Assembly (NCBI RefSeq): GCF_030247195.1
Contig: NC_080670.1
Span: 215,004,546-215,068,545 of the forward strand
DNA: 64,000 bases
Direction of reading: 5' to 3'
Source: Topomyia yanbarensis
Lineage: Eukaryota; Arthropoda; Insecta; Diptera; Culicidae
Below are positions 13,652 through 24,039 of the stretch, piece by piece. The notes under the pieces are model-generated. The model searched no databases, was not told the origin of the DNA, and was given only the letters and a program-made list of their open reading frames with translations. Within the stretch, counting starts at the first letter, position 1. Every line of letters begins with the position of its first letter. The translations under genes and the position numbers were made by a program.

Positions 13652-14151
13652 TTAAGGACATTATACATGCGAGCCACAACATAGCTCCTACGCCACACAC
13701 ACCCCTCTCCCCTGCCTAACCATGTATCTGACATGAGCAAATATAAAAATACGTTTTTCAACACACTAACCTTGCTGGTGTGCCACGAAACTGCTACTTA
13801 AGGAAGCTAGAATATTGTCATATACAATCAACCCGAGTTTTTGACGGAATGCCATCTGTAGCTCCTATTTTGCGTGAAAATATCACCCCTCTTCACTTGG
13901 GGTTTCTTTTCGAAACACTCTTCTTCTCGTTTTCATTGCACTTTTTCAAATGCACTTTTTTCACACACCACTGCACTTTAATCGTTTACTAACAAAACTT
14001 CAAATCTTCTGCCAATGTGCAGATGACCAGTGGAACATGTTCGGAAATTCTCATTTGTGCGTTTGAATTTTCACTTCAGATTTCAGTTTTTCCTAATGTA
14101 AACAAGCGAGTCGGTGCCTAGCAACGTGACTTTCACATATCTTCACCTTAA
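13652..14151 (+). repeat. TTAA-bounded 0.5-kb dispersed repeat, copy B
   Basis: This is the clearest copy of the family: TTAA at 13652-13655 and 14148-14151, 500 bp end to end, with inward TTAAGG at both termini. It aligns along its whole length with the reverse complement of 2635-3143 and with 34374-34862 and 60319-60840. There is no coding capacity beyond incidental frames. It is probably a MITE-like non-autonomous element using TTAA targets. Confidence 0.82.
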
Positions 14152-15387
14152 ATTTTGTTCCTATTTTTTCTTCTATGTTACATGCGGTCACACACAGCAA
14201 CCATTTTGCCGAAAACTTTTCAAAATACGTGTAGGCATTTTCAAATATTAGAATTCGTTTGAAATTGGGTCACTAAATGAGAAAAAAATCTGTTTTTATT
14301 ACATTCATCGATATGCCTGATTTTTGTGATTACAACAATGTTTTTTTCCAACTCAGGAAACGTGAGAATGAAATTTAAATCTGAAATAAAGAAATATGTT
14401 GACAGTCTAGATTTGACACTATCAGAAGCATTTGGTATATCGAATTTCACGACAAATGATGCCCTGTCAGAAAAAAATGAATACATGTTTTCCCGCAGGG
14501 TTATTTTTATTTGACATAAACACCATCCACTGCATATAGTTTTTTTGGGTTGTCTTGATAGGCCAGATGTAAACAACCACAGTTTTCCTATCTATGGTTG
14601 TCTATGTTTACATAAGATTTATTTTAAAAAAACAAAAAAATCGTTTTCACGTATTACAACGAATTTTTTTTTGAAATAATGTTATGTCATGTATATTGGA
14701 CCTAAAATTTATCGAATGGAATGGAAAACTATATATAGCTTAATGACCCAATTTTCGTAATTAATTGTTTTGTGTTTGACAGGGTACCCGAACATACACC
14801 ATTCACACTTCATGTGATATGTTCAAGTACTGAGTTACTATTTGTCAATCTTAATGGAATATAGAGCAATAAAGGCGTAAAAATTCTTTGAATTGCCTTC
14901 GAAGACTGCATGTTATGATTATTGGACCATTTGATGACTAGACTCAGAAACATTCATTACGGATCAGGCACTCGTGGGGCCCTGAACTCAGCACCCTAGC
15001 AATTCTGTTTCTCGTGAAGGGACAAATTTGATTGATTAAAATTATACCAAAAAGTATTGTCGCGCTTATAATAAAATCTCACATTGCGGGCGTCTGAAAG
15101 GCGCATCAAATATAGCCGCAGTTGCTCCGCAAGCAGATTTCAGTGGAGCTTTATTTTTCTGCCAGCTGTGTGCTTTTCGAAAGCTTCAAAGAAAAAGCTG
15201 CCTATACATTTATATGGGCGGCTGTCACGCGCCTATCTCAATTGAGCTTTCATATAATCGCATATCGTGCGATTATCCTGCAAGGCACAATAAAAAAAAC
15301 AGCATTATATGCGTATAATTCAATCTAGATTTGACCCACCATTAGCCTGTATTTTGTACACGAACGCTCACTGATGGCGTTTTCGAG
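14152..15387. other. No gene recognised; AT-rich
   Basis: AT-rich sequence with short overlapping frames on both strands (14241-14576 minus, 14326-14514 plus) and no motif I can assign. Confidence 0.4.
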
Positions 15388-15483
15388 TGAGCCCTCTCAG
15401 ATCACTCTGAAGGCGGTTTCAGATTCATTTCTGAGCAGCCATTATCGGCGAAATCCGCTCTAAGAGTGATCTGAGAGCATTCA
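15388..15483. repeat. Imperfect foldback (hairpin) sequence
   Basis: The arm at 15388-15420, containing CTCTCAGATCACTCT, pairs with 15450-15483, containing AGAGTGATCTGAGAG, across a loop of about 29 bases. The arms have a few mismatches. It is probably a small palindromic repeat or the relic of a foldback element. It lies immediately before the TIR element at 15522. Confidence 0.7.
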
Positions 15484-15521
15484 TTCAAAAATGGTATGAT
15501 ATTCACAAGCCGAGGATCACT

Positions 15522-16330
15522 AGGCCGAAGGTCATTCGGCCGAATGAACATTAGGCCGAATGCACAAACAGGCATTAGGCCGAAGGCCAAGAAAGAAGGA
15601 AAAAGAGGTTGAAGTTCTCGGTTATTGTTTGCTTTGCTTGCTTCTCAATTATTTGCTTATATCCTTCTTTTTATCGTGAGCTGTTCTTTCAAATTATATT
15701 AAATGTAAAAATTCTATCCAGCTCGCCCTATTGGATGATTACTAACCTTATTGTTTCAGGGTGTAACGAAGTTTTAAAAACGACAACTTATCAAATATAT
15801 GTGCACTGCACATTGTGCAGTGTGCACGTACGGTTCCATCGGTTTCTACACTGCCCAAAGTTCTTGTGGCGTAGCCAGTGTGATGCGGCATTGTCGCATA
15901 ATTGAGACCGAGGATAGGAAGCAGCGCAAAACCGGTGAGGGTCCACCAGGCGAAGAGGCCGCTGACCCGCCATAGGAAGCGGCGGTCCCTCGCAAGTAAA
16001 CCTGTGATCCACCCGTTTGCCCGGATAACTCGATCACAGTGGCTGTAAATCAGTTTAAATTTGACGAAGCGACAGCGATATCAGGCAACACACGACTTCA
16101 AGCGATGTAATGTAGCCACATTAGGCGATAACTTTATTTATTTATTCCATTATGCCTGTAACACAGAATTCTTTTTTCTCTTTCTTCGTGAAAATTCACC
16201 CTTCATTTAAAACTGATTATTGTTTTAAATATTGTCTTCAGTTTCAACTACTCTATTTGGATCTCTTTTTGGCTCATTCGACCTATTGGACATTCGGCCT
16301 AATGTCGTTCGGTCGAATGACCTTCGGCTT
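15522..16330. mobile_element. Small TIR element with GGCCGAATG-type ends
   Basis: Inverted copies of a motif built from AGGCCGAAGGTCATTCGGCC and ACATTAGGCCGAATG occur at 15522-15562 and, reversed, at 16291-16330. They define an element of about 810 bp with imperfect 40-bp terminal inverted repeats. Extra copies of the GGCCGAA word sit just inside the left end. The interior has no transposase; overlapping minus-strand frames at 15791-16037 have no motif. This fits a MITE-like non-autonomous DNA transposon. Target duplication was not resolved. Confidence 0.6.
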
Positions 16331-18149
16331 CATGACACAGCTTCACTTTCACCGCCGCTAATTGTCACAATACAACGCACGAAATACTGCAGGCATACAT
16401 ACGTTAGATAAAAGTAAGTTTCGCATAAAATACGTTGGGCATAATGGATGATAGGTATAATTTACAAAAAAAAAATCGCACAGCTTTCTTTTATTGTAGA
16501 AATTTTTACCTCAGGCTCTTTTTACGGATTAGGAATCTCTATGCAATGTTACACCATCATCTTGTATCGCTTTAACGAGAGGTGAACAATACCATATCAA
16601 TACTACACATTATTTAACCCTTCTAGGCCTAGATTATTCGCTTTTGTCATGTTATTGTCAAAGCAGGGATCTTCATTTAAGTTAATAGTTTTGGTTACAT
16701 TGCATTTAAAGCCTAGTGGACAAATTCATTTAACAATAGTATCCAAATATTGATGAATTATTCACAATAATGAACCACACAAATTTTATTCTTGTATTTA
16801 TTTAAGTTTTGCTTTATTTTTTGTGTTTCGAATTCACCTCGTCAGTAACTAGCACCAACTTGATTCATGTTAGGTCTTGTGCTCTTAATACGCGAAATGG
16901 TTTAATCCAATTTTTCGCTTTTGGGACTTTATTGCATAGTACCAGGCGTTTGGCTCTTCAACCAAAATACAAGAGTCTGTTTCGCTTTCTCGTCAGCAAA
17001 CCAGAGCTTCTACATTTGCCTCCCGGGACACCACTCGGCACAAGTCAGTTGCTTTAGGAGTTCACATATGTCGTGTGAGCTGTTTGGAATTTGTTTGTAT
17101 CTAACTAGTGCTAATTTAGGTACTAGTTACCCCCAGATGGTGCTAGTTACGGACGAAATGAATTCCCCTCTAGTATTTATCTCACATAATTTAATCTTTG
17201 ATGGCCAAAAAATATAATCAGTGAGCTGAATAATATGGGGTAGAATTCTTTGAAGAGTCAATAATATTTGTATATACGTTGAATGAATAATAATAAAATA
17301 TTCATTCTTCATTTCATGAGCTGTTCTTTGAGTCAAATATTTTCTTATCGGGCCTTTGCACCATGCATGTATACAGCCACTAATCAAATGTGTATTTTCT
17401 ATATCATTACTCAAATATAAATGAGATTCACCATGCTCAGCGTTCGCTTCTTTTATTTGAGCAAATAATAAGTTTATGCAGCAGGATACAAGATCAAAAA
17501 AGTGCAAACATTCACGCTATTATCACCCGTCGCCGTCTAAAAATGAGTTTCCTTAAATTATACATCAACATGATAACTTATACCTAACATCCATTATGTC
17601 CCCTGTTGTAACCTTTTGATTCAGTGTATCACAGTATAGCACCAAGTGAGCCCCTCGCTTGAAAATCCAGTAACACTTCTCTGCCTTGAAAATCGGCAGC
17701 TGTTAGGTCAGTTTCCGGTGAAGCAGATAAGCAAAAGTTACACAAAAGGCACATCGGACGTTGCTTACGTGGCTTCGGAAGAGGAACACGTACATACCAA
17801 GAATTCAATCGAAACGGTTCGGCCTACGACACCAGTCTGGCAAGTGTGTTGCCATACGTTATCCTACCAGCAAATAACGTGCAGAAGTCGACCACTAGCA
17901 TTGAACCTGGGAACAGTATGAGCAAATACAAATATGTTAATACGGAATGCTCTGATGATTTTTCGAGGACTCGTTTTACGCTACCCTGTACCTGGAAAGG
18001 TACAGTGTCAAAGTGACAGTGTACTTTGATGAATTATCATTGGAACTGGCAACGCAGAACGCCAAGCTGTTTATTATTGTATCCTAGTGATATTTATGTT
18101 ATTATTTTTATTTACGTGGATTTGAAGTTTTTCATTCGCTGTAATTCGT
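16331..18149. other. No gene recognised
   Basis: Scattered short frames only (for example 17127-17507 minus and 17646-17921 plus). I compared the latter with the expected N-terminus of phosphate transporters because it precedes the pseudogene at 18150, and it does not match. Confidence 0.35.
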
Positions 18150-19165
18150 TTGCATTTTCGACGTGAAATGTACAAAGGCACCGAGGTTGAGCTGACGTTG
18201 GGTTGCCTATCAGCGCTGGCCAGTTCCGCCCTGTGGCTGCTGGTAGCAACCTTCTTCAATCTGCCGATTTCCGGAATGCATAGCATCGTAGGTTCGACCA
18301 AAAACAAATATGTATTTGGTTCGACTGTCGGTTTCAGTCTGGTCGCAGTGGAATGCAGTGACTCAAGTGGAGCACACTCGGAACGATCGTCGGATCGTCG
18401 TTCATTTCACCCGTGCTCAGTGTTATGATGAGCGCGATGTTGTTCTGGTTCATTCGGAGATTCATTTTGAACGCCAGGAATCTGCTCTAGACTGGGCTGT
18501 TATCATTGCCGCTGTTTCACGGAGCCACACTGGCAGTTACATATTCAGTATTGTGCACGATGGACCGAAGCTTCTCTACATGGATAACATCCCAACTTGG
18601 ATGGCGGTAGTTATTAGTGTTTCCGTAGGACTGTTGGTTTCTGTACTCGTGTAGTTGTTCGTCGTTCCTTGGCAGAAGAACAAGATTCCGAATCAGGACA
18701 AAGTCACACGCACTGAGTTCACTGTCGGTGATTCGGATTGTGATTCGTCGAGCAGACACAATCAAATGGAGAAGGAAAATAAGGAAGTGTCAGCCCTGTT
18801 TTCGTTCCTGCAAATATCGACTGCGACATTCGGAAGTTTTGCTCACGGTGGTAACGATGTGCGTAACGCGATAGGACCACTCATTGCTCTCTTTATGATC
18901 TATCGGGAAGGCTCAGTATTGCAAAAGTTTAAAACTCCGCTTGCATTACCACTGTACGGTGGCATCGATATCTCACTAGGCTATGGGGCGTCGTGTCATA
19001 GAGGCAATTGACAATGATCTCACTAAAATTACCCCATCAAAAGTCTTCACCATCGAAACTGGTGCTGCCTTCATGATACTGGTGGCATCCAAAATTGGTC
19101 TGCCGATTACCACTTACTGTAAAGTCGGCACTATCATGTTCGTCAAGCTAGCGCAGCTATGTGTC
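18150..19165 (+). pseudogene. PiT/SLC20-type sodium-phosphate cotransporter pseudogene
   Basis: Pieces of a PHO-4/PiT family transporter appear in order on the plus strand but in different frames. They are [20 protein letters not shown] with [13 protein letters not shown] (18168-18297); [14 protein letters not shown] and LFWFIRRFILNARN (about 18385-18485); FSIVHDGPKLLYMDNIPTW (18544-18600); [13 protein letters not shown]; the family signature [16 protein letters not shown] (about 18847-18895); then [19 protein letters not shown] and ASKIGLPITT up to KVG near 19130. In-frame TAG codons occur (for example after NARNLL and after VSVLV) and at least three frame changes are needed. The N-terminal half, including the first signature repeat, is missing, and similarity stops after about 19165. 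No introns are apparent in this 1 kb, so it may be a retrocopy, although a gene-duplicate origin is possible. Intact PiT proteins import phosphate with sodium at the plasma membrane; this copy cannot. Confidence 0.88.
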
Positions 19166-19213
19166 AAAACATTTTCAGATTTGAGATATTTGCTTTCGCT
19201 GTTTTCGATGTTA

Positions 19214-19441
19214 GTGCACCGGTGTAGTGGATTGCACTGGTTTTGCACTTTCTAGCAGAAGTGGCAATGGAACATACCCAGTTTTCTGCACTTCTGCTAG
19301 AAAGTGCAAAACCAGTGCACTCTACTACCCCGGTGCACTATCAATCGAAAAGCCCATGGGTATGTCCATTGACACTACTACTAGAAAGTGCAAAACCAGT
19401 GTAATCCACTACACTGGTGTCAATCAATCGAAAATCCCAAT
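19214..19441. repeat. Three-copy foldback repeat
   Basis: The arm at 19214-19263 is the reverse complement of 19289-19338 with only three mismatches over 50 bases, around a 25-base loop. A third, direct-orientation copy of the second arm starts near 19381 (CTAGAAAGTGCAAAACCAGT). The loop sequence CAATGGAACATACCCA is itself matched in reverse by GGGTATGTCCATTG near 19357. The whole block is therefore one inverted and two direct copies of a unit of about 70-80 bp. It starts about 50 bases after the phosphate-transporter similarity ends. Confidence 0.85.
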
Positions 19442-22400
19442 GGATTAGGTCGAACTGCGGCAGGAATTGAAAAAAAGTTGTCAATTTTGTTGTATGTCAC
19501 GAAAATTAAACTACATTTACAAAAAAAAAATACAATCTCCCATTGCAATCCCAACAACTCAGTCGATGTAAACAAAACCAGGTTAGTATAATAGTCTCAT
19601 TGTCTCAGAGATCCGTCCCGTGCACTACAGGTTTAACCAAAGAAAACACCAACAAAAGTGTACCTTGGTCCGCTCTTAATCATCAGCCGTGAACTGCATT
19701 CTGGGACATAAATGGGCGTTTATTTGATTGTAAATTCTCAACTAAAAATACGGATGATTACTCCTGACACATGTCACAAAATGGAAGCTGTATTGATTAA
19801 GTTGGCGGATTTGAGTGTCGTTTGTTCGCCCTGATTTGTGCGATCACGATGCCAAGGAGACATCAACGAATGTCTTTAGACACCAGGACCGCTAAGCTGC
19901 GTTCAACTTGTGAATGACTATCACTCCTGCGCTAGCTCACCTACCTGAATGGTAGTCTGTGTCGTCTAAAAAATGGGACCAATTTTCTGGGCACAATTCG
20001 AACCCATGCATCAACGGGTTATGTTAGATTGTGGAGGATTGTGGTTACCGTTGTGAATGTCCTCTGGGAGACAGTGGTATTATCTGAGATTGACATTTTG
20101 GACGAATGTAGCCCGAGCGCGGTGTCGCCTGTCAGAATAAACTGGGTGGTTTCTAGTGCTGCACTGTCCTTCTGCCCTCCAAAGTGGGCCTGTAATATGC
20201 ATAACCCTTCTGACAATAGATGCTTTGAGAGTACCAGCAAGAAAGGTATTCTGAATACGTACGCGATTATTTAAAGTATCAGCGGGCGCAGTGCATTAAA
20301 AACGGTATTCGAGAGAAGTAGGATACCCATCTGTGCGACGAAAAATGCAACATTTACGCGTGTGATTTTCATGGCAATGACTATTCGTTGGGAGTCAATC
20401 CATGGCTGAATTGTACCGCTAGTATCAATGGTTGCGTGGTGTTTTTATTGATGGCTTCTGTAATAAACAGTGCAACAACGCGATGTTGAAAGTCTTTTAT
20501 AGAAACCTCGAACTAATTTTATCAGATATCCCTGGAAGATTTAGGAAGTATACTCATAAATACAGATAAAATTCACGTAGTAAGCAAATCGTTAACTTTA
20601 TTCCTAACATTTCATAAAGAAAACTATAGTTGACTCAGTCATACTGCGGGTTGTTAAGAAAAGGTGGCGACTTCGACCTTGGTTGCATTGAGTCGTCCGC
20701 AGCGGATGTTTCGTTAGCTGCTCGTTCAAAAAAGAATCGGCAGCTGACCTCGAAGCCACAGTTTCAAAAAGTTGTGCAAGTCGGTTGTTTTGTAATTTTT
20801 TTCCACCATTTGTCGATTTCCAAAAACCACTCGCTCCTATCAGGGCAGCTGTCTATTCTGACTGGAGAACCAGAGAAAGTACTGCAACTCATGCGTCGGG
20901 CGCAAAGTTTGCACAACCCGTTAGACTTTGAATAGTTTTACATTCTTGTGCACCGAATATGGAATACCGTTCATTCGTTCTACAAATATGTCCATCATCT
21001 TCCTGAATGCGCTTCCACAAAAGCTGAATTATTTATTTTCAGGTTATTGAGTGGATGTTTGTTACTTTCAATCGACAGTAACGCCAGTTTTGGTTCCACA
21101 TTGTACAAGTGCACTCTTTCCCAACTTCCTGGAAATAACACCTTGTCCGTCTCACCCGGGTGCTACTTTGTGGGTTCTACTTGATACACCAGTGACCATC
21201 TGCGCAACCGCATTATCACCTTCTACATCACAGTTGAATGTACGCAAGATATAATCAGCACCTGCCGTACAATTGACTACCATTTTGGGTAGTTCTGCTA
21301 CCGATGTCTCCGGTATAAATGCTATCGCACTCTTCGCAGATCCCATTCGAAGCACTTCTCCTGGAGTATGAAAAAGATTTTAACTTTACTTGGCTCAGTG
21401 ATTAATAAAAAATGTTACTGGTAAGCTAAGTTCCTCAGCAAAGAAATCTTACCTTATATAAAATCATGAAAGCGATCTACAAAAATTTTACTTCAAAAAC
21501 ATAAACAAATTGTTAAAAAAAAAGATCTGAACATGACATGCTTGGATCGGATCTATCAAAACGCGTTGCCATTTCTAATCATTTTTCAGTATTTGTTACT
21601 TGTCAAGCAAAATTCGTGCATAGGGTTCTTTAAATCTAGTTTTCTGTGAGTCAAAAAACGATGACCCTTTTGTATGGGACCTTGGCGTATTTAATTTGTA
21701 TTTGGTATGAGCATCTCTGCTCACTGTAAAATTATTGGAAAATTTGTTCGGTGAAACAGAACCAGTGAAGTTGGAAAAGTTGGACAGAAACCGGAAAAAA
21801 CTCCAAACAAGATATTGTGACGAGTAACGAGAAGACTCTCGGAGGTCTGCCCAAGTTAACCAGCATTGTCGGCCCGAGATATACGTAACTCCGGATAAAC
21901 CGTCCACCAAAATCGTTCCGGTGAACATTCAAGCGCACCCAGAATGACTAGAAGTAAAGAACCCGAACTTGGAGAACGTCTGCTGGAAAATACAAGAAAA
22001 GGCCCTCAATAAGAGGGTCCTTTGTGGAACTTTCCTCTTGGGAACTGTCCCTGTTGGAACTTCTTCTATTTGGAATTTCTTCTTGGGAATTTCCTGGCTG
22101 AAGTGGTTCTCTTTTCGAAGTTACTGTCGGACACACCAACAACACAGTTAAAGACAGACGAGAAGTACAGTGCAATCCCCGCTGACGGTGCAACTTGAGC
22201 ATCGCATCGCTCTGCCTGAATTACCGTTCCGACGTCAAATCGTCATATGGTCGCGTAACGATAACAAAAAAAAGGACTGAGACAATTCCAAGAAGCGGAA
22301 GGTGCCTTTGACGGTGTATTTTACCGATGTTGTACGTTTAACACAGTCCATTCCTTCTTTCATTGTACTAGAACAAGGCAAGCCCAACGCTGAAACTACC

Positions 22401-23299
22401 GAATGTGCGTACGAAGGTGCCAATTCTGTAACCAAACAAAACACTACAGGATGCATTGCGTGGAAGTTGCTCTGAGAATCGTTAGATGAATCTAATGTTA
22501 TTTTCTCAATATTTATATGTATCATTGTGTAGATACACATACGAAAAATTCAAAATAGAGAAAAGGAAGACGGTGCGGGTTCTTCGTTTATAATCCAGAC
22601 TCATTATTTGACCTGTTGCAGCGCTTCCAATGGTCGGAATAGTAGTGATTTGACAGCAATTTGTTTGGAAAATGGACGTATTTTGAGGGGCGAAAATTTC
22701 GTCTCGATGTGCAAAGTATTAAAAAGTTGTGTTAGTTGGAAGACGAAGAGTTGGATTTCGCTGGAAATTTGATGATCTGGCAAGGCATTTGCAGTTACGG
22801 ACTTAAAATCAATCTTTAATCGTTAATAAAATGATGGATTCGAAACTTTATAAGCAAAAGTTCCTGGAAAAATGCATACTACCTTTCATTAAGGCTCACA
22901 AAGGTCCAGGGACGTTCTAGTCAGATTTGATAACCTTCCACTGCATTCGGGAGATTCTAATTGTAGTGGTACCGTGACAATAAGATACATTTTATCCACA
23001 TGGATACAACTACCCGTAACTCCGCTGAATCGAAATGAATTGGGCCATTACCAAACGGAAGTTATAGAAAACTGGAAAGACGACTTAGGAAGCTACACAA
23101 ATGGCCGCTGATGTTGACCAGTCCAGTATCGGGTCTCGGTCAGATATCTTCCCCACAAAGCGCAACGTGATTGGATGACGACTGGCAGGGGACCGGCTAT
23201 TTCACAACCTCCAGGAAGGAGGTGGCTGTGGCTAAAAATCAGTGAGAAGAGGATGTCAAAACCTGTCTTCTTTTCTTCGCAACTTACGGCTAATGACTT
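19442..23299. other. No gene identified; probably decayed repeats
   Basis: No family could be assigned. The minus-strand frame 21152-21355 (contains SVAELPKMVVNCTAGADYIL) has protein-like composition and could be a decayed element or gene fragment, but I do not recognise it. The region 21990-22110 has short T- and G-rich near-repeats (TTGGAACTT, TTGGGAATTT). Everything else is short overlapping frames. Confidence 0.3.
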
Positions 23300-23580
23300 C
23301 GCAACTTACGGCTAATACAGCACGAAGTGCTTATCGGAAGTTGCGGCCTCCATTAAGAAACGCCACCCGATGTCGTGTTGTGGCCGAATCTGGCCTCGGC
23401 GCATTATGTCGAGCGGTCGTTGGGGGAAGATCCCAATCGTTCTCAAGAACGCCAGCCACTCCAACGTGCCTCAGTTGCTGGCAATTGAAAATTTCTGGAC
23501 GAACCTGAAGCGGACGATCTATTGGAAATATTTCATAGCGAAAACCGGAAAGGACACAGAGTGTTGAAAAATTTGCCAGC
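23300..23580 (+). mobile_element. Degenerate Tc1/mariner transposase C-terminal fragment
   Basis: In one plus-strand frame the DNA reads VVLWPNLASAHYVER, aligning with the WPDLASxHY block that contains the second catalytic aspartate of Tc1/mariner transposases; here D is N. In another frame it continues PNVPQL-type sequence, NASHSNVPQLLAIENFWTNL then KRTIYW, matching the PNxPQLRPIENFWAxLKR block that carries the catalytic glutamate. The frame change and the D-to-N replacement show that it is dead. Only the last third of the transposase is recognisable. Confidence 0.78.
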
Positions 23581-24039
23581 ATATTTCTTTTTAACGGCTA
23601 TGGTCAATGCTCCGGCCAGCCTTACGGAACCCGCTCTGCTAGGCGTGAACGACAAGATCATTTTTGGTGTCCAGTCGCGGATCGCTGACGATTTGGATTT
23701 ACGAGATCCACAGATTTGCTAAAAAAACTGTTGCTCCTGAAGAAGTTACAGTGTTAAACCGACAGTATGAAGCGAGCCGATTCCATGAACATGCATTCGT
23801 GACAAAGAATCGAAAGTTTGATTATAATACTGGTACAATTATGGTACACGTAAGATAATTCAGCAGGGCTGGATGGGTCATTGGAAACTCGTTAGAGCTA
23901 ACACCTACCACATCTCGAGATTAAGTTGTTTGCGTGGGGTGATTGGATTATATGCAGAAAACTTTTTGTCGTCTTACCACTGCCAGTTGATTCAGAAGGT
24001 TAATACATACGCATATGACCAACATTCCAGTCAACCATT

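Noticed and set aside
17646..17921. Possible N-terminal part of the phosphate transporter pseudogene
   Set aside because: No match to the expected N-terminal membrane segments or the first family signature.
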